This document shows positions 36,012-47,300 of a DNA stretch of 64,000 nucleotides, piece by piece; within the stretch, counting starts at the first letter, position 1, and each line of letters opens with the position of its first letter. The DNA lies in NCBI GenBank assembly GCA_963921425.1, contig OY992836.1:21803889-21867888 (forward strand), written 5' to 3'. A program made the position numbers and the translations under genes. The notes beneath the pieces are model-generated. The model did no database searches. It was not told the origin of the DNA and saw only the letters and a program-made list of their open reading frames with translations. The stretch is from Dryas octopetala (Eukaryota > Streptophyta > Magnoliopsida > Rosales > Rosaceae).

Positions 36012-36522
36012 TTTTATACTATAATTGGATGTAACTTGGGAATAGTAATGATTGCAGTTTAGTGTTTTTTTCGGGAGTGTAAGTTCCCCGTGTTTCAAAC
36101 ATGACAATTCCAGAGGGCAGCACTGTGTTGCCCATGAGTGATGAAAAATGGGTTGCTTTTCTCGCACCCGAAGTGAGAAATTATGTATAGGTTTACGAAG
36201 TTCCTGGTTTAAATAAAAGAGGCCATAGGCTCACTACATTCCTGGTTTAACTCACGGTGACCATAGGCCTACTAAGTTAATTGCTTACAATGTGTTGCCT
36301 TGCTCACCTTTATGAAGTCCATTGTATAGGGTTTGTCTATATTATATGCAATAGCATTTACCTTTCTTTATTCTTATAAATGTGTTTTGCTTGAATTTCT
36401 TAAAATTTTCCATTTTGCATGCATTATGTATTGCTGAAAAACAATTAAAGATGCATTTTTGTTTAAATTTTTTCTAAAATAAAGGCTGCAAATTTGACTT
36501 TTGTAAAGCAAATTACACATAA
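36012..36522. other. Intergenic, no gene recognised
   Basis: A/T-rich spacer between the Helitron terminus and the next MITE. Nothing is recognised. Confidence 0.45.
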
Positions 36523-37010
36523 GGCTTTTTGACCCAAATGCCACCTGAACTACAGGGGGGGTGTGCTCTTATACTACCTAAACTTTTTTTCTTGCCAATT
36601 TACTACCTGAAATTATCAATATGTGCTAATTTACCACCTAACATCCATTTTTCTGTTAAATCATCAAAAAATTTCCTAAACTTCCCATTTTGTCCTTGAA
36701 TACAATAAAAAAATAATATTATTTTAAAAATATAATTATAAAAGAACTTAAAAACTAAAAAATAGAAAATGGAAATATCCTTTTTTTTAGGGGGTTTACT
36801 TAGATTTTTTTTAAAAAAATATTTAAAATGCTTTTATCATATAAATTGACGAAAATACCCTTGAAATAAATAGAAAATTTAACTAAAGTAACGGTAGGTG
36901 GTAGATTGGCCAATATGTGAAAATTCAGGTGATAAATTAAAAAAAAAAAAAGTTTGGGTGATATTTGAGCACACCATCTATAGTTCATGTGGTATTTGAG
37001 TAAAAAAGCC
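36523..37010. mobile_element. Mutator-like MITE, 0.49 kb, with 9-bp target duplication
   Basis: The ends are inverted repeats (GGCTTTTTGACC at 36523; complementary GTAAAAAAGCC ending at 37010) that pair for about 130 bp with interruptions. They are flanked by an exact 9-bp direct repeat, TACACATAA, at 36514-36522 and 37011-37019. The size and target duplication indicate a Mutator-superfamily MITE. It has no coding content. Confidence 0.8.
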
Positions 37011-37059
37011 TACACATAATGGCTCCATCTGTGACGTACTGATATTTGCCCTTACAATA

Positions 37060-37260
37060 AAAGATCCATCTGGGGCGGGGTGGCGCTGGGTAGGGGAAAA
37101 GATAAAGGGGCGAGGGGGGGCTGTTGCTGGGTAGGCGTGCGATGGAGCTGGGTGGGCGGGTCTGGATGAGGGGGTGGGTTGGGGGGACTAGGTTGGGGAG
37201 GGGCTAGGTGGCGGGGGAGGGAGGGCTGGGTGTGTAGTGGAGGAGGGGAAGGTTGATGTT
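37060..37260. repeat. G-rich low-complexity tract upstream of the DRB gene
   Basis: About 200 bp in which the plus strand is dominated by GGG runs (GGGGCGGGG, GGTGGGCGGG and similar). Several runs of three or more G within short distance make G-quadruplex formation plausible. The minus-strand Pro-rich open frame here is a composition artefact. Confidence 0.6.
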
Positions 37261-37709
37261 TTTTTTTTTCATTTTTCAATTTTTTTTTTGTTTTTTAATT
37301 TAATTTAAAATTGTTAAAACATAAAATTTTTTAATTAATTTTTTTGTTCAAAAAAAGAGACGAAATTACCATTATGCCCTACCATATTAGTGCCATGTAG
37401 GCGTTTAACTGAAATGTTGACAGAAAAATTAACGAAGGTATCTTAGCACCGCTTATTCGTACTATGGATATTTTAGCGCCAGTTTTTATAAATAAGGTAC
37501 CTAATTTTAAATGGACCCAAAATTAAGGTATATAATTGCAATTAAGCCATTTTAGTTTTTTTTTTTTTTTTTTTTTAAGATTTCTAGACGCAAAAGGAAA
37601 ACCAATAATAAATACATAAATAAATAAAACAAGCCCAGACAAAACCGCAAACGCAACCAAACTCTGCACATTTGCATAGCGGCCATAGCCACTGAGCCAG
37701 TGAGAAACA

Positions 37710-38237
37710 ATGAACAAGTCGAAGCTGCAAGAGCTGTGTCAGAAGAGGGCATGGGCCTTACCCGAGTACAACAACACGAAGCATGGCCTCGACCACAACC
37801 CTCGCTTCTCAGCCACCGTCACGATCAACGGCATCACCTTCGAAACCGTGGAACCATTCAAGTCCGTCAAGGAAGCCCAAAACTACGCCGCAAAGCTCGC
37901 CTTCGACCACTTCTCTGATCCCCAACCCAAACCCAAACCCAATCCCATTCCCAAACCTTCCTCTTTCCCTCAACCTTCTGTTCCCTCCTCATCCGCAGGT
38001 AAAAGTTTTTGGGTTTTTAGCTATAATCTTAATGCTCTCTGTTTGGCTGCTGAAAAATTTGGTTACTGTTATTGATTTGGAATTTTCTTGACGTTTTTGC
38101 GTTTAATGTTCTGTATGGTAGCTGAGAAGGAAAGGAAAGCACATTCTTGTGTTTTAATTTCATGCTACTTTGGCTTTTTTCTATTTCCTTTTCCCCAGAA
38201 TTAGATATTTGGGTTCTCTATTTGCAAACCATGAATA

Positions 38238-38269
<32 letters not shown>

Positions 38270-41200
38270 TGAGAGAGAGAAGAGAGAGAAGAGAGAGAGA
38301 GGGAGTTTTCTTTATGGTTTATCAGATTAGTTAGTACTGGATGCTGAATTTGATAGTTTCTGCGAATGCTGATTAATTAGGTATTGATATGGTTTAGTTA
38401 CCTGGTCTGAAATATCTGTATTGATGGAGATTTTGAAGTCTGGACTTATATCTTGGTAATAATATTGGAATTGGTTGTCAAACATTGGACTCGATACATT
38501 TTTGGATTCCATTAGGGCGAGGACAGCCCCTAGATGTTTGGTGTTGGAAAGTCTACATTGTTTAGTGTATAACACCCCAGTTAGTACAGTATCACTTGAT
38601 TCGAAAACCTAAATAGTATAGATACGGATAGTTTTTGTGGAGCACTAGTATGTTTCATGTTACATATTAACAACTTGGTTTCACATAGAATTCCTAGGAG
38701 GTTTGTGTTTTTTGTTTAACATTAAACATATAAATGCAACGGTTATATGTTAGTGAGTTAGTTCGTGCATGGAAACCTTTTGATATCTTGTTACCATTAA
38801 TAACGTTGCCAGATTTTTTTAACTATATTTAGGACCCTGATGGTTTTGCTATTACCTTTAGTTTATTTAGTAGGTTCCCTTATTGCATCATTTGAACGAA
38901 ACGTTTTTAATTCATATATTATCTGGTTTAAGTGTATAAATGACATACTATGGTCGTCATTAATTTTTTTCTTTCTATAAAATTCTTCTTCCTTTTTCCC
39001 CCCACTACTAATTTGTTTTAAAAATCTTATATTGCTGTCTCCTTTTCTAGCCCACTCAATTTTTGCTCTTTGCCTCCAAAACACTTGATCCTTAAAAGCC
39101 AGTTCCTCTAACCTGGCTAATAAGTCTCCTCTCTCCCTATTTTTTTCACCGTCTAACCCTGCCCTTCCTTCCCGTAAATCCTATTCTTATATTCTTACCT
39201 CCATCACCCTTTTTCCTTTCCCCACCTCTTCAAACACCTCCTTACTCCAATCTTTCAACTTCGCCTTTAAAAATTTTAACTCTCTCATGAATTTATATCC
39301 AATTCCCAAACCTACCTCTTTCCCTCAACCTTCTCTTCTCTCATCCTCAGGTAAAAGGTTATAGGTTTTCAACTATAATCTTTCTGCTCTGTTTGGTTGC
39401 TTGGAAATTTGGTCCTGTTTTTGTTTTGCAATTTTCTTGACGTTTTTGTGTTTAATGCTCTGTTTGGTAGCTGAGAAGAAAAGGAAAACACATTCTTCTG
39501 TTTGATTTACATGCTATTTTGGCTTTTTCTATTATATTTTACTTTAATTTTTAAGGGTCTTCCTCCCCTAGCATTGGATATTTGGGTTCTCCATTTGCAA
39601 ATCCTGAATATATGTGTGTGTATTATGTATGTGCAGAATCTTCTTTATGGTTTATTCAATTAATATGTATTGGATGCTGAAATTGAAAGTTCTTCGATTG
39701 TTGATTATTTAGGTATTGATACAGGTTACTTACCTGGTCTAAAATATCTTTATTGACGGAGATTTTCAGGTCTGGACTTGTATCCTGGTAATAATATTGA
39801 TGGAATTGGTTTGCGAAAGCCAGTTCTTCTAACCTGGCTAATAAGTCTTCTCTCTCGCTCTTTTTTTCACCGTCTAACCCTTCCCTTCCAGAAAATCCAA
39901 TTCTGTTAATCTTACTTCCGCCTCCCTTTTTCCTTTCCCCGCCTCTTCAAACACCTCCTTACTCCAATATTTCAACTTCCTCCCACCCTTTAAACTGTTC
40001 TGATGTCCACTGTTCCTTGAATGCTCCAGCCACATGTTTTTGAATCGGAAATGTCCTGGACCCCATCCCATGTATTTGTATCTAACCCTATTGGACAGTG
40101 ATCAGATGTTGCCCTCACCAAAGCCCTCTGTCTGACATTTGGGAACAAATCTCCTACTCAGAAGAAAATGAGAATCTGTCCAATTTTCTACACACTGCTG
40201 CTTTTCTCATACTTGGCCAAGTAAATTCAGCATTAAGTAGGCTTGGGTCCCTCAAAATTATTATCTTGGATGAAATCATTAAAAGCTTGCATACTTCTGG
40301 GGGAATTGTCTCTGTGATCTTATATGAATCATTCCCAACATCTTAACCACTCTGCCCTCCCAATTATTTTAATTTACTTTGGCCTATTATGTGGTTTCTG
40401 TTTGAATAGTAGGTCAAGGCTTTTATTTTTCTAAATAATTTTTTGGGTCTGTGGGTCTTTAAATTGCTCTTACTATTGGTGAAGGGAGAACATGAATCAA
40501 TTATGTTTACTGTGAAATTTTAGTTCAAATTTACTGCGTATTACTTTAATTTCACATTTTCACATATGGATTCTATTATTCCAGCACTTCCTTTGACAGT
40601 GGACACTGATTTGAATAGTACACAAGACGCAAAACAGACATTGCAACCAAAGATTCAAGAAATGCATCAAACACCAGGTCAGTGGTAACAGATCAGGTGC
40701 CAGTTCTCAGGCCAATGGCAGCACATCAGGTGTTGAAGATGGTACTAGATTTAGAGGTTAGAAATTTTGTTCACTCTACAATCTTTGGACTCATTCTTTG
40801 GTGATTGAAACTGAGCCTAATATTATTACTCTCCAATCCTTCTGTTCCTGCACTAAAGTATTTTATAATCTTTTCACAGTAACTAAGGTTTTTGAGGATT
40901 AATACAGAAAAAGAGATCCTACATAAGCTTCTCTTTAATTTTATGTGTGGCAGTAACTGAGTCTAGAAATAACACTTCTCATCCTTCAATTGTGGAGCTA
41001 ACTTATCGGAAACTCTTGGAAAGTAAACTCAGAGTTCAAAGGATTTGAGAAAAGGAAATGGCACAGAAAGTATAAAATGCCTGAAACTCTTTAGCATATG
41101 CAACATTGTGCATCCCACTAATGTTTGTCTTAGTTTACCAGTGTCTCAACTTTTTCTTGATTAATACTTAAGTTAATATATGATTTACAACTTATAATCT

Positions 41201-41573
41201 TTTAATATGAGGTGTAGATATACAACATTTGTACAAGAACCAGCTGCAGACTTATGCACAGAAGAGAAATCTTCTTCTACCTGTGTATTCTTGTGAGTGG
41301 GAAGGTCCTCCCCATGCCTGCCATTTCAAGTGTAGGGTAACAATTGATGGACAGACCTACGAGGGTCAAGAATTTGTTCCCACACTGAAGGAAGCTGAAC
41401 ATGCAGCTGCAAAAGTTGCTTTGATGTCCCTGTTGCCAAATGGAGTTCACCTATTCAGTGTGTTTATAGGTTTAAGCTGCACATTTTGCCCACGATTATG
41501 GCACCTAAATTGTAAAACCGTTTTTATTCTTTTGGGTCTTTTGAAGAAAATTGTTGTGCTCCAACCATCATGA
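37710..41573 (+). CDS. Double-stranded RNA-binding protein (DRB family) with two dsRBMs, C-terminus uncertain
   Basis: Exons 37710-37998, 40585-40677 and 41218-41573 join in frame by GT-AG borders, giving 245 residues. dsRBM1 spans about 2-68 (KLQELCQKRAWALPEY ... VKEAQNYAAKLAFDHF) and dsRBM2 about 132-200 (LYKNQLQTYAQKRN ... LKEAEHAAAKVALMSLL), with a Pro-rich linker between. Plant DRBs (HYL1/DRB1-DRB5) assist Dicer-like proteins in miRNA or siRNA production. After dsRBM2 the reading ends in an unconserved hydrophobic tail (...TVFILLGLLKKIVVLQPS), which looks like intron read-through. Either further exons were missed or the gene has lost its C-terminal part. Intron 1 (2.6 kb) carries LINE fragments and an internal duplication. 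The gene may be a partial paralogue. Confidence 0.75.
38236..38302. repeat. (TG)n(AG)n microsatellite in DRB intron 1
   Basis: A TG run changes into AG repeats. The second copy of this intron segment (39612 onward) has only a short TG run, so the array expanded or shrank after the duplication. Confidence 0.8.
38860..39290 (-). mobile_element. LINE (L1-type non-LTR retrotransposon) fragment, copy 1
   Basis: The minus strand encodes the segment between endonuclease and reverse transcriptase of plant L1-like LINEs: FWRQRAKIEWARKGDSNIRF is the familiar W-x-QR...W-x-x-GD-x-N motif. Upstream of it (39085-39270) is a region repeated at 39815-39985. Frames are broken and no reverse transcriptase core is present. 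Confidence 0.65.
39300..39812 (+). repeat. Duplicated copy of the DRB exon-1 end and intron-1 start
   Basis: This segment matches 37945-38480 in direct orientation, including the coding tail of exon 1 (TCTTTCCCTCAACCTTCT) and the splice donor CAGGTAAAAG. It is a non-functional exon copy inside intron 1. The donor-like site could be used cryptically. Confidence 0.75.
39815..40340 (-). mobile_element. LINE fragment, copy 2
   Basis: The minus strand reads MGWGPGHFRFKNMWLEHS preceded by SDHCP, the end of the LINE endonuclease domain (SDHxPI ... FRFxNMW). The part 39815-39985 duplicates 39085-39270. Both fragments belong to one old LINE insertion that was later split by the tandem duplication. 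Confidence 0.65.
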
Positions 41574-42101
41574 TTTCATAATGATCTAACATAAGCCTCT
41601 TGAATTTGTCTGTTGTCTCTAATTGATGAATCAATTATTTGATTTTAGAGGACATGTAGGACATTGTAATTCTTAGTTTTTTGAATAATTATTAATGCCT
41701 AGACTATACTTTATATTAATTCTCTTGTTCCAACTTGAATAAAATCTCATCATTTAACTATAGAAAACATATTCAGTTTAAGTCCATGAAATATGTTCTC
41801 TATAGCTTTTATGGTATGAATACTGTATGTTAATTATTTTTTTAAGTACATTTGTTTCTTCAATACATTTGTTATGTCATAGTCCATGAAATATGTTTTC
41901 TATAGGTTTTATGGACTTCTTTCAGTTTCATATTTATTCTCAGTAACTTCACTATTAAATAATTCTCTTACAAAATCATGATTAGTAAGTAATTATTGAT
42001 TATCTGACCAAAAAAAAAAGACATTATTCTAAAATAATATCTGATGGGATGGGGAAATAAAAGATTGGTCATCCTCACACTTGCTGAAGAATAAAGTCTA
42101 C
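41574..42101. other. 3' flank of DRB, no gene recognised
   Basis: A/T-rich sequence with a partial internal repeat (AGTCCATGAAATATGTT at about 41782 and 41882). No third dsRBM or other exon was found here. Confidence 0.4.
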
Positions 42102-42312
42102 TGAGTTACTGTTAGAGTTTATGGTGTTGGATAGGTAAAATTGGTAGGATATTGTGAAGGATTGAACATTTGGGAGTAATTGATTCCAAATTGCAATGAA
42201 ACAACAATGTAAAGACAAACTCACAGAGAGTGATCGAATAAAAGCAGAAGCACCCAGAGAGTGTATTTGCTTTAGCAGAGAAGAGAGTGTGGGTGTATCA
42301 GAATTTATAGAG
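42102..42312. repeat. 210-bp dispersed direct repeat, copy A
   Basis: Nearly identical to 46246-46456 in the same orientation (shared runs such as GGTAGGATATTGTGAAGG and AGCAGAAGCACCCAGAGAG). The two copies are 4.1 kb apart and could be LTR remnants of a minus-strand element or pieces of a dispersed family. Confidence 0.8.
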
Positions 42313-42337
42313 ACAGGGCCCGTGAAGTCTGTTTGTG

Positions 42338-42957
42338 CTTCATCGGTAAATACTTGGATATAGTTATAATGTCAATTGCCCCAAGTTTATTTCATCAATC
42401 TTCCTATTATTGTTTTTTTCCCCTTTTTGTTTTCAACATTAGGCAAGTATTTGGTTGTCATTGATGCAAAGTAATTGACCGACATATGAAAATAGTTATA
42501 TTCAAATTCACAACCATAATACATGTAGTCAATAACTCAATGAATGAATGATGAAGAAAAAACAAGACATAAAAAATGACTATATATTCATATAGATTTA
42601 TGAAAGTAAGAAAACAGTAGCTTTTTTTTTTTGTTGAGTCTAAGCTATTATTATTTTTTGGTTATAGGATAACTGAACTTGTTGGTTCAGTTTTGGTTCA
42701 AGCTTGGTCCATTACGAGCACTTTGATTTGGTTGAAAGTTTGGACTTTGTGGTTTGGATAATTGAAGTTTGGAACCTTATTGGTTCGGTTTTGGTTTAAA
42801 ATTGGTCCATTATGAGCACTTCGGTTTGGTTGAAAGTTTGGACTTTGTGGTTCGGATAACCGAATAGTGCCCACCCCAACAAAATTGAATTTGAAATTGA
42901 AATGACTCATTGGGTTGCTTATAGAAGCTACTTAACTAGGAAAAAAAGTCGACATAT
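42338..42957 (-). repeat. 620-bp inverted repeat partner of 52158-52805
   Basis: The reverse complement of this segment runs colinearly with 52158-52805, just downstream of the gypsy integrase frame, so it is most likely a copy of the same LTR-like tail inserted in the opposite direction. Both contain an embedded hAT-like piece (GGGGTGGGCACT next to CAGTTATCC-type repeats). A further partial copy of its left part (42479-42622) lies in direct orientation at 42945-43100. Confidence 0.8.
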
Positions 42958-43099
42958 GAAAACAGTTGTATTTGAATTCACAACCATAATACATGTAGCC
43001 AATAACTCAATGAATGAATGATTAAGAAGAATTAAGACATAAAAAATGACCATATATTCATATAGATTAATTTATGAGAGTAAGAAAACATTAGCTTCT

Positions 43100-43900
43100 T
43101 CTTTTTAGTGTTATAATTGGAACAACTCTCCTCCAATGGTCTCTCGAGTTGTAAAATCATGAAAATCTTTCATGACTAATATCATTTTCCTTGGAAAATT
43201 CACTAGTAAGTTTTAGTGTTCTTGAAAATTGAGGCTTGAATTTGGAAGCTCAAGAAGTATCAGTTGGACTAGTACAAAAGTTGCTTGATAGGTTGATATG
43301 CATTACACAAATATGATGAGTCAATTTCTACATGTAAGGTATTTATGAGGGCCGGTATGATCTGTAAGGATAGTAATTCTAGCCGTGAAATAATTCATAA
43401 ATTAATAAATATCACTTAGGGATATGACATATCAAATTGAAGGGGAACTGAAACCGTGACAGTGGTTTTTTCACAGCTGGAACCGTTGGTAAACCGAATA
43501 GAACCGGGTCTATACAAATATAAACAATTGGGAGCTTGAGATGAAAGTTTAGTGATATGAATCCTCCACATCAGCTAGTCACTGTAACCTACATCACTTT
43601 CGATACCGTGCCTTTCAAAAATCTCTAGCGCTATTATTATGTTCAAGATCAAGCATGTACAGTATAGTTGGAGAAGTGACTGTAAGAAAGGGAAGTTTAT
43701 CTGCCAGAAGAAAAAATTAATTTATACATGTGCTGAACTGACCATTAAGATGCTATCTTTCCATTTTTGTTTTTAGATGTTGTATTGGTGTGAAGTCACA
43801 TTCCTTGGTTTTATTAGTAGTACGTACGTAGTGCTTGTGCTTTGTTAACTTGATATACAAACTTAAATGCCTGAACAGGTTGGTTTGCGGATTGAGCATC
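43100..43900. other. No gene recognised
   Basis: A/T-rich sequence with repeat character at its left edge. No coding sequence is supported. Confidence 0.4.
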
Positions 43901-43911
43901 CTCGAGAAGTA

Positions 43912-44232
43912 GTAAACAGCTTACAGGGTAACTTAAAACCCTGCACATAAGTTCTCTTCCCAAGGTCGGGGATAAACAGTAACCCTGTTATACGATGACA
44001 TACTCTTTTTCGCTGGCGGCTCAAGAGTAGGGTCCATATTTAAATTAATGGAGCTGTAAGAAGCCGAAGTTGTAGACAAGCCCTTTTGGAACCTAGGGGG
44101 GGTGAAGGAAATCTCTTCTGAGCACGACCATTTTGGGACACAGCAGCAGGCTGATGACTGCTTCCTCCTGCACTTACTGGAATCAAAGCAGCTAAGCTCA
44201 ATGATTTGAAAACTTTCCTTATATGCAATTCA
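43912..44232 (-). pseudogene. Frameshifted coding-like fragment, possibly the C-terminal exon of a DRB-type protein
   Basis: The minus strand reads a plausible protein tail: KVFKSLSLAALIPVSAGGSS, QPAAVSQNGRAQKRFPSPP, then after a one-base shift at a run of seven C (minus strand) FQKGLSTTSASYSSINLNMD, PTLEPPAKKSMSSYNRVTVY, PRPWEENLCAGF and a stop at 43912-43914. The xxNRVTVYPR phrase is reminiscent of the C-terminal segment of plant DRB proteins. It lies 2.4 kb beyond the DRB gene on the opposite strand. I infer a rearranged or second DRB fragment, but the family call is tentative. Confidence 0.35.
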
Positions 44233-44239
44233 GATTATG

Positions 44240-45750
44240 ATCTTTGCGGAGAGTACAAGAAGATATCAATTACATTTAAAGTTAAAAAATAAAGAGCATA
44301 TCAGAATATCAACATCTATTTTCGTCAGTCTTCATACCCTATTTTAATTCTGAGTTAATCCTGTGGGGATATGTGATACCATCATTTTCCTTTCAGTGAT
44401 ACTCTGGGTCTCACTAAGTAAATACCAGTAATTAAATGTTTACAACAACAAAAAATGCTTAATGGGGCCACTGCCCCTACTGGGCATGCATTGGGTACAT
44501 ATATGTTTAGAGGTGCTACCTACCATTGTTGCATTAACCAGGAGCAGAGGTATTTATTGCATGGACTCCTGTAGCTCATCAACCCAGAGGACCTCTAGAG
44601 AACCAAGGAAACATAAATGTGATATTTCTTTCTTTACCCGTCTTGTTTGTTTGAACCAAAGACCTAACCCGACCTCACCAAACTCTCCACTAAAGCCATG
44701 GCCTAAGGATATAATTGTTTCTTATTAAATACTTAAAATATAATAAAATAAACGTGTGTGTATCACTTATGAATAACAAGTGAGTTTTTATCATTGATTA
44801 CAAAATATTATGTATTTTGTATGCATCCGCATATGCATGTATAGACATATGTGCCTACATTGTGAAAGAATAGATGTATCTGATCATTTCATGATGCAGC
44901 AATTCTAAAGTATTCACATATGTATTACCATGAGTTTTCTCCCAAAATCTTGAATCTGGACTCAATAACTCAATTTTCTGGCATATACTTGACAATGATA
45001 TATACCCACTACTATAACAAGCTGGTTAACCAAAGCATCAACTGTAAAACTACAGGAGTAGTTTATATTCATTAAGATATTTTAGATCATACATTTGTGA
45101 TATTTTGTTGAATAAACTGTATTTAATTCAAATCTTCACTTTGCTCTAACACAATACTTTAAAAGAATGAGAGAGAGACTGGAACATTCTTTGTTTAGTG
45201 CCAGACATCATGGGGATTTTCTGAAAGTCAACCAATGCATTTTAGAAGCATTTTCAAAGGCATATGCAAATGAAAGGACATCTAAAACTCTAAGAAGAGA
45301 AAACCATTAAAAGTCGACACCTATATGCGTAGAGATAAGTAGAACAAATATTTCAAATTAGAAGTAAAAAAAAAAAATTATCAATTAAACAGAAGGTAAC
45401 TGAAGTTTTAACATCTTAAGCTTAGTGGATACCTTATCCACTGTCTTGTACCTTATCGTTTATTAATAAAAAGTTTTTACCTAAAAAAATAAACAGAAGG
45501 TAACTATTGATATTTTCACTGATTAAAAAGAATTTGGGCTGCCCAACACAAATTCAAGTCATGACATAAGAAGAGTAGTTGCTACCCTCCTTATAACCAG
45601 CTCCTTTCAGAGTTGACATATTAGCTCAAAAACATCATCTCTAGCTATCTGTTTGATAACTTGCATATAACCATATATACTCCAATTCGATGTACTTATT
45701 TTGTGAAAGAAAATGGTGCCAGCAAAAAATATTGTGTACAGATTCAAAAG
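44240..45750. other. No gene recognised
   Basis: A/T-rich sequence with short unconvincing frames. Nothing is identified. Confidence 0.4.
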
Positions 45751-45893
45751 CATCTAAGAATAAAGAACATGATCCCAACAAACACATAAAGGAACATACG
45801 AAGGCAATGATAGTATAGTAATAAGGTTTGGGAAAACAAAAGTGCTTTGGGGGAAAAAAAAAATACCACTATTCTCCCTTGTTTGCTCCCTAG

Positions 45894-46215
45894 TAATCGT
45901 ACTCGGAATTGAGATCATGGGGGTGTTAGGTCTGGCTTGTTGTTGTACCTCAGCAGCTAGGTTTGACCGAAAGCTAGAAGATACGAGCTTCGAAGCATCT
46001 TGCCCTTTCTGAGTAGGGGACATAACCAAATGGATTTGACCCGACTTACCTGAAGAGGAAGGCACAATATGTTGTCAGGCATTTTCCTCAGCCAGTTCTT
46101 CCCTCTGTGATGGCGCTTGACCTTGGAATCCAACATGGGTCAATGGGTATGAGCCTGAATGGGCGTATGGGTCGGTTCCAGGTGGGTGAGAGGATGGATC
46201 TGAGGCCATCACAGA
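45894..46215 (-). pseudogene. Unrecognised coding-like stretch
   Basis: The minus strand has two adjoining Ser/Pro/Gln-rich reading stretches, one with ASDPSSHPPGTDPYAHSGSY followed by a stop, then PSSSGKSGQIHLVMSPTQKG. They lie just downstream (minus sense) of repeat copy B and could be part of a decayed transposon or a captured gene. The left stretch is partly built from a perfect 34-bp inverted repeat (46081-46114 and 46205-46238). Confidence 0.25.
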
Positions 46216-46245
46216 GGGAAGAACTGGCTGAGGAAAATACCAAAA

Positions 46246-46456
46246 TGAGTTACTGTTAGAGTTATGGTGTTGGATAGGTAAAATTGGTAGGATATTGTGA
46301 AGGATTGAACATTTGGGAGTAATTGATTCCAAATTGCAATGAAACAACAATGCAAAGAGAAACTCACAGAGAGTGATCGAATAAAAGCAGAAGCACCCAG
46401 AGAGTGTATTTGCTTTAGCAGAGAAGAGAGTGTGGGTGTATCAGAATTTATAGAGA
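46246..46456. repeat. 210-bp dispersed direct repeat, copy B
   Basis: Partner of 42102-42312, same orientation, differing by a few substitutions and one small deletion near its start. Confidence 0.8.
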
Positions 46457-46656
46457 GTTAGAGAGTTGTATCAGAATTTCTTTAGATGAACTTGGATGCA
46501 AAGACTGAAAGAATCAGAATTTCCCAAGAATGGTATGAAAAAAATGTGAAAACTTTCTGAACCAGAAAATAAGCACAGCTGAAACGGTGTAAAAACTGGG
46601 GCCAAGAAAAAGATGAGCTAGCACATCGCATCGATAAATGGTCAAATTGACAAATT

Positions 46657-46792
46657 GATAGCTGCATGGGTACGTATCATAAACTTTGGGGCCAGTGTCA
46701 GTACTCAATATGGAGCTTGCTTCCATTGCTGGGGAAAGCAACAGCAGCAAACAGCAAAATAGCAAATGGGTTTTCTTCTTTTTCTTAAAATT
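46657..46792. repeat. 140-bp direct repeat, first copy
   Basis: Matches 47155-47300 (shared GGTACGTATCAT, CTTTGGGGCCAG, AGCAACAGCAGCAAACAGC and AGCAAATGGGTTTTCTTC). The copies are about 500 bp apart. Confidence 0.8.
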
Positions 46793-47154
46793 TGTGATGG
46801 GCTGCAAGCACGCAACTATTAGAAAAGTAGATGCGATGTCTGGCTCCAGCTCAAATTAATTTCTTGTACACATTTGATCAAATTAATCTCATATGCTTTA
46901 ATTAAATATAAAAATAATTAAATCAACTTTCATATCCTTCAATATTTAAATTTTAATGTAAAAATCTGATAATGTTGAACTTATAAAAAAAGAGATATGT
47001 CAATATATGAGATTGAGCTGATCTACACACTAACTAGCTTTAAATTTTAATTCACTATATCCTATGATTCCTATTGCAAATACCTCTTATATTTGCTATC
47101 ATTATATTCTTTTTCAAAGTTGAAACCATTTTCAGTGGCCAAACAAAAGGGAAT

Positions 47155-47300
47155 TGATAGCTGTATGGGTACGTATCATTAACTTTGGGGCCAGGGTGTC
47201 AATACTCAATATGGAGGTATGGAGCTAGCTTCCATTGCTGGAGAAAGCAACAGCAGCAAACAGCAAAATAGCAAATGGGTTTTCTTCTTTTTCTTAAAAT
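47155..47300. repeat. 140-bp direct repeat, second copy
   Basis: Partner of 46657-46792 with small insertions (for example GAGGTAT near 47214). Confidence 0.8.

Noticed and set aside
37052..37279. Pro-rich minus-strand frame of 75 aa
   Set aside because: It is an artefact of the G-rich tract, with no leader, conserved motif or splice partners.
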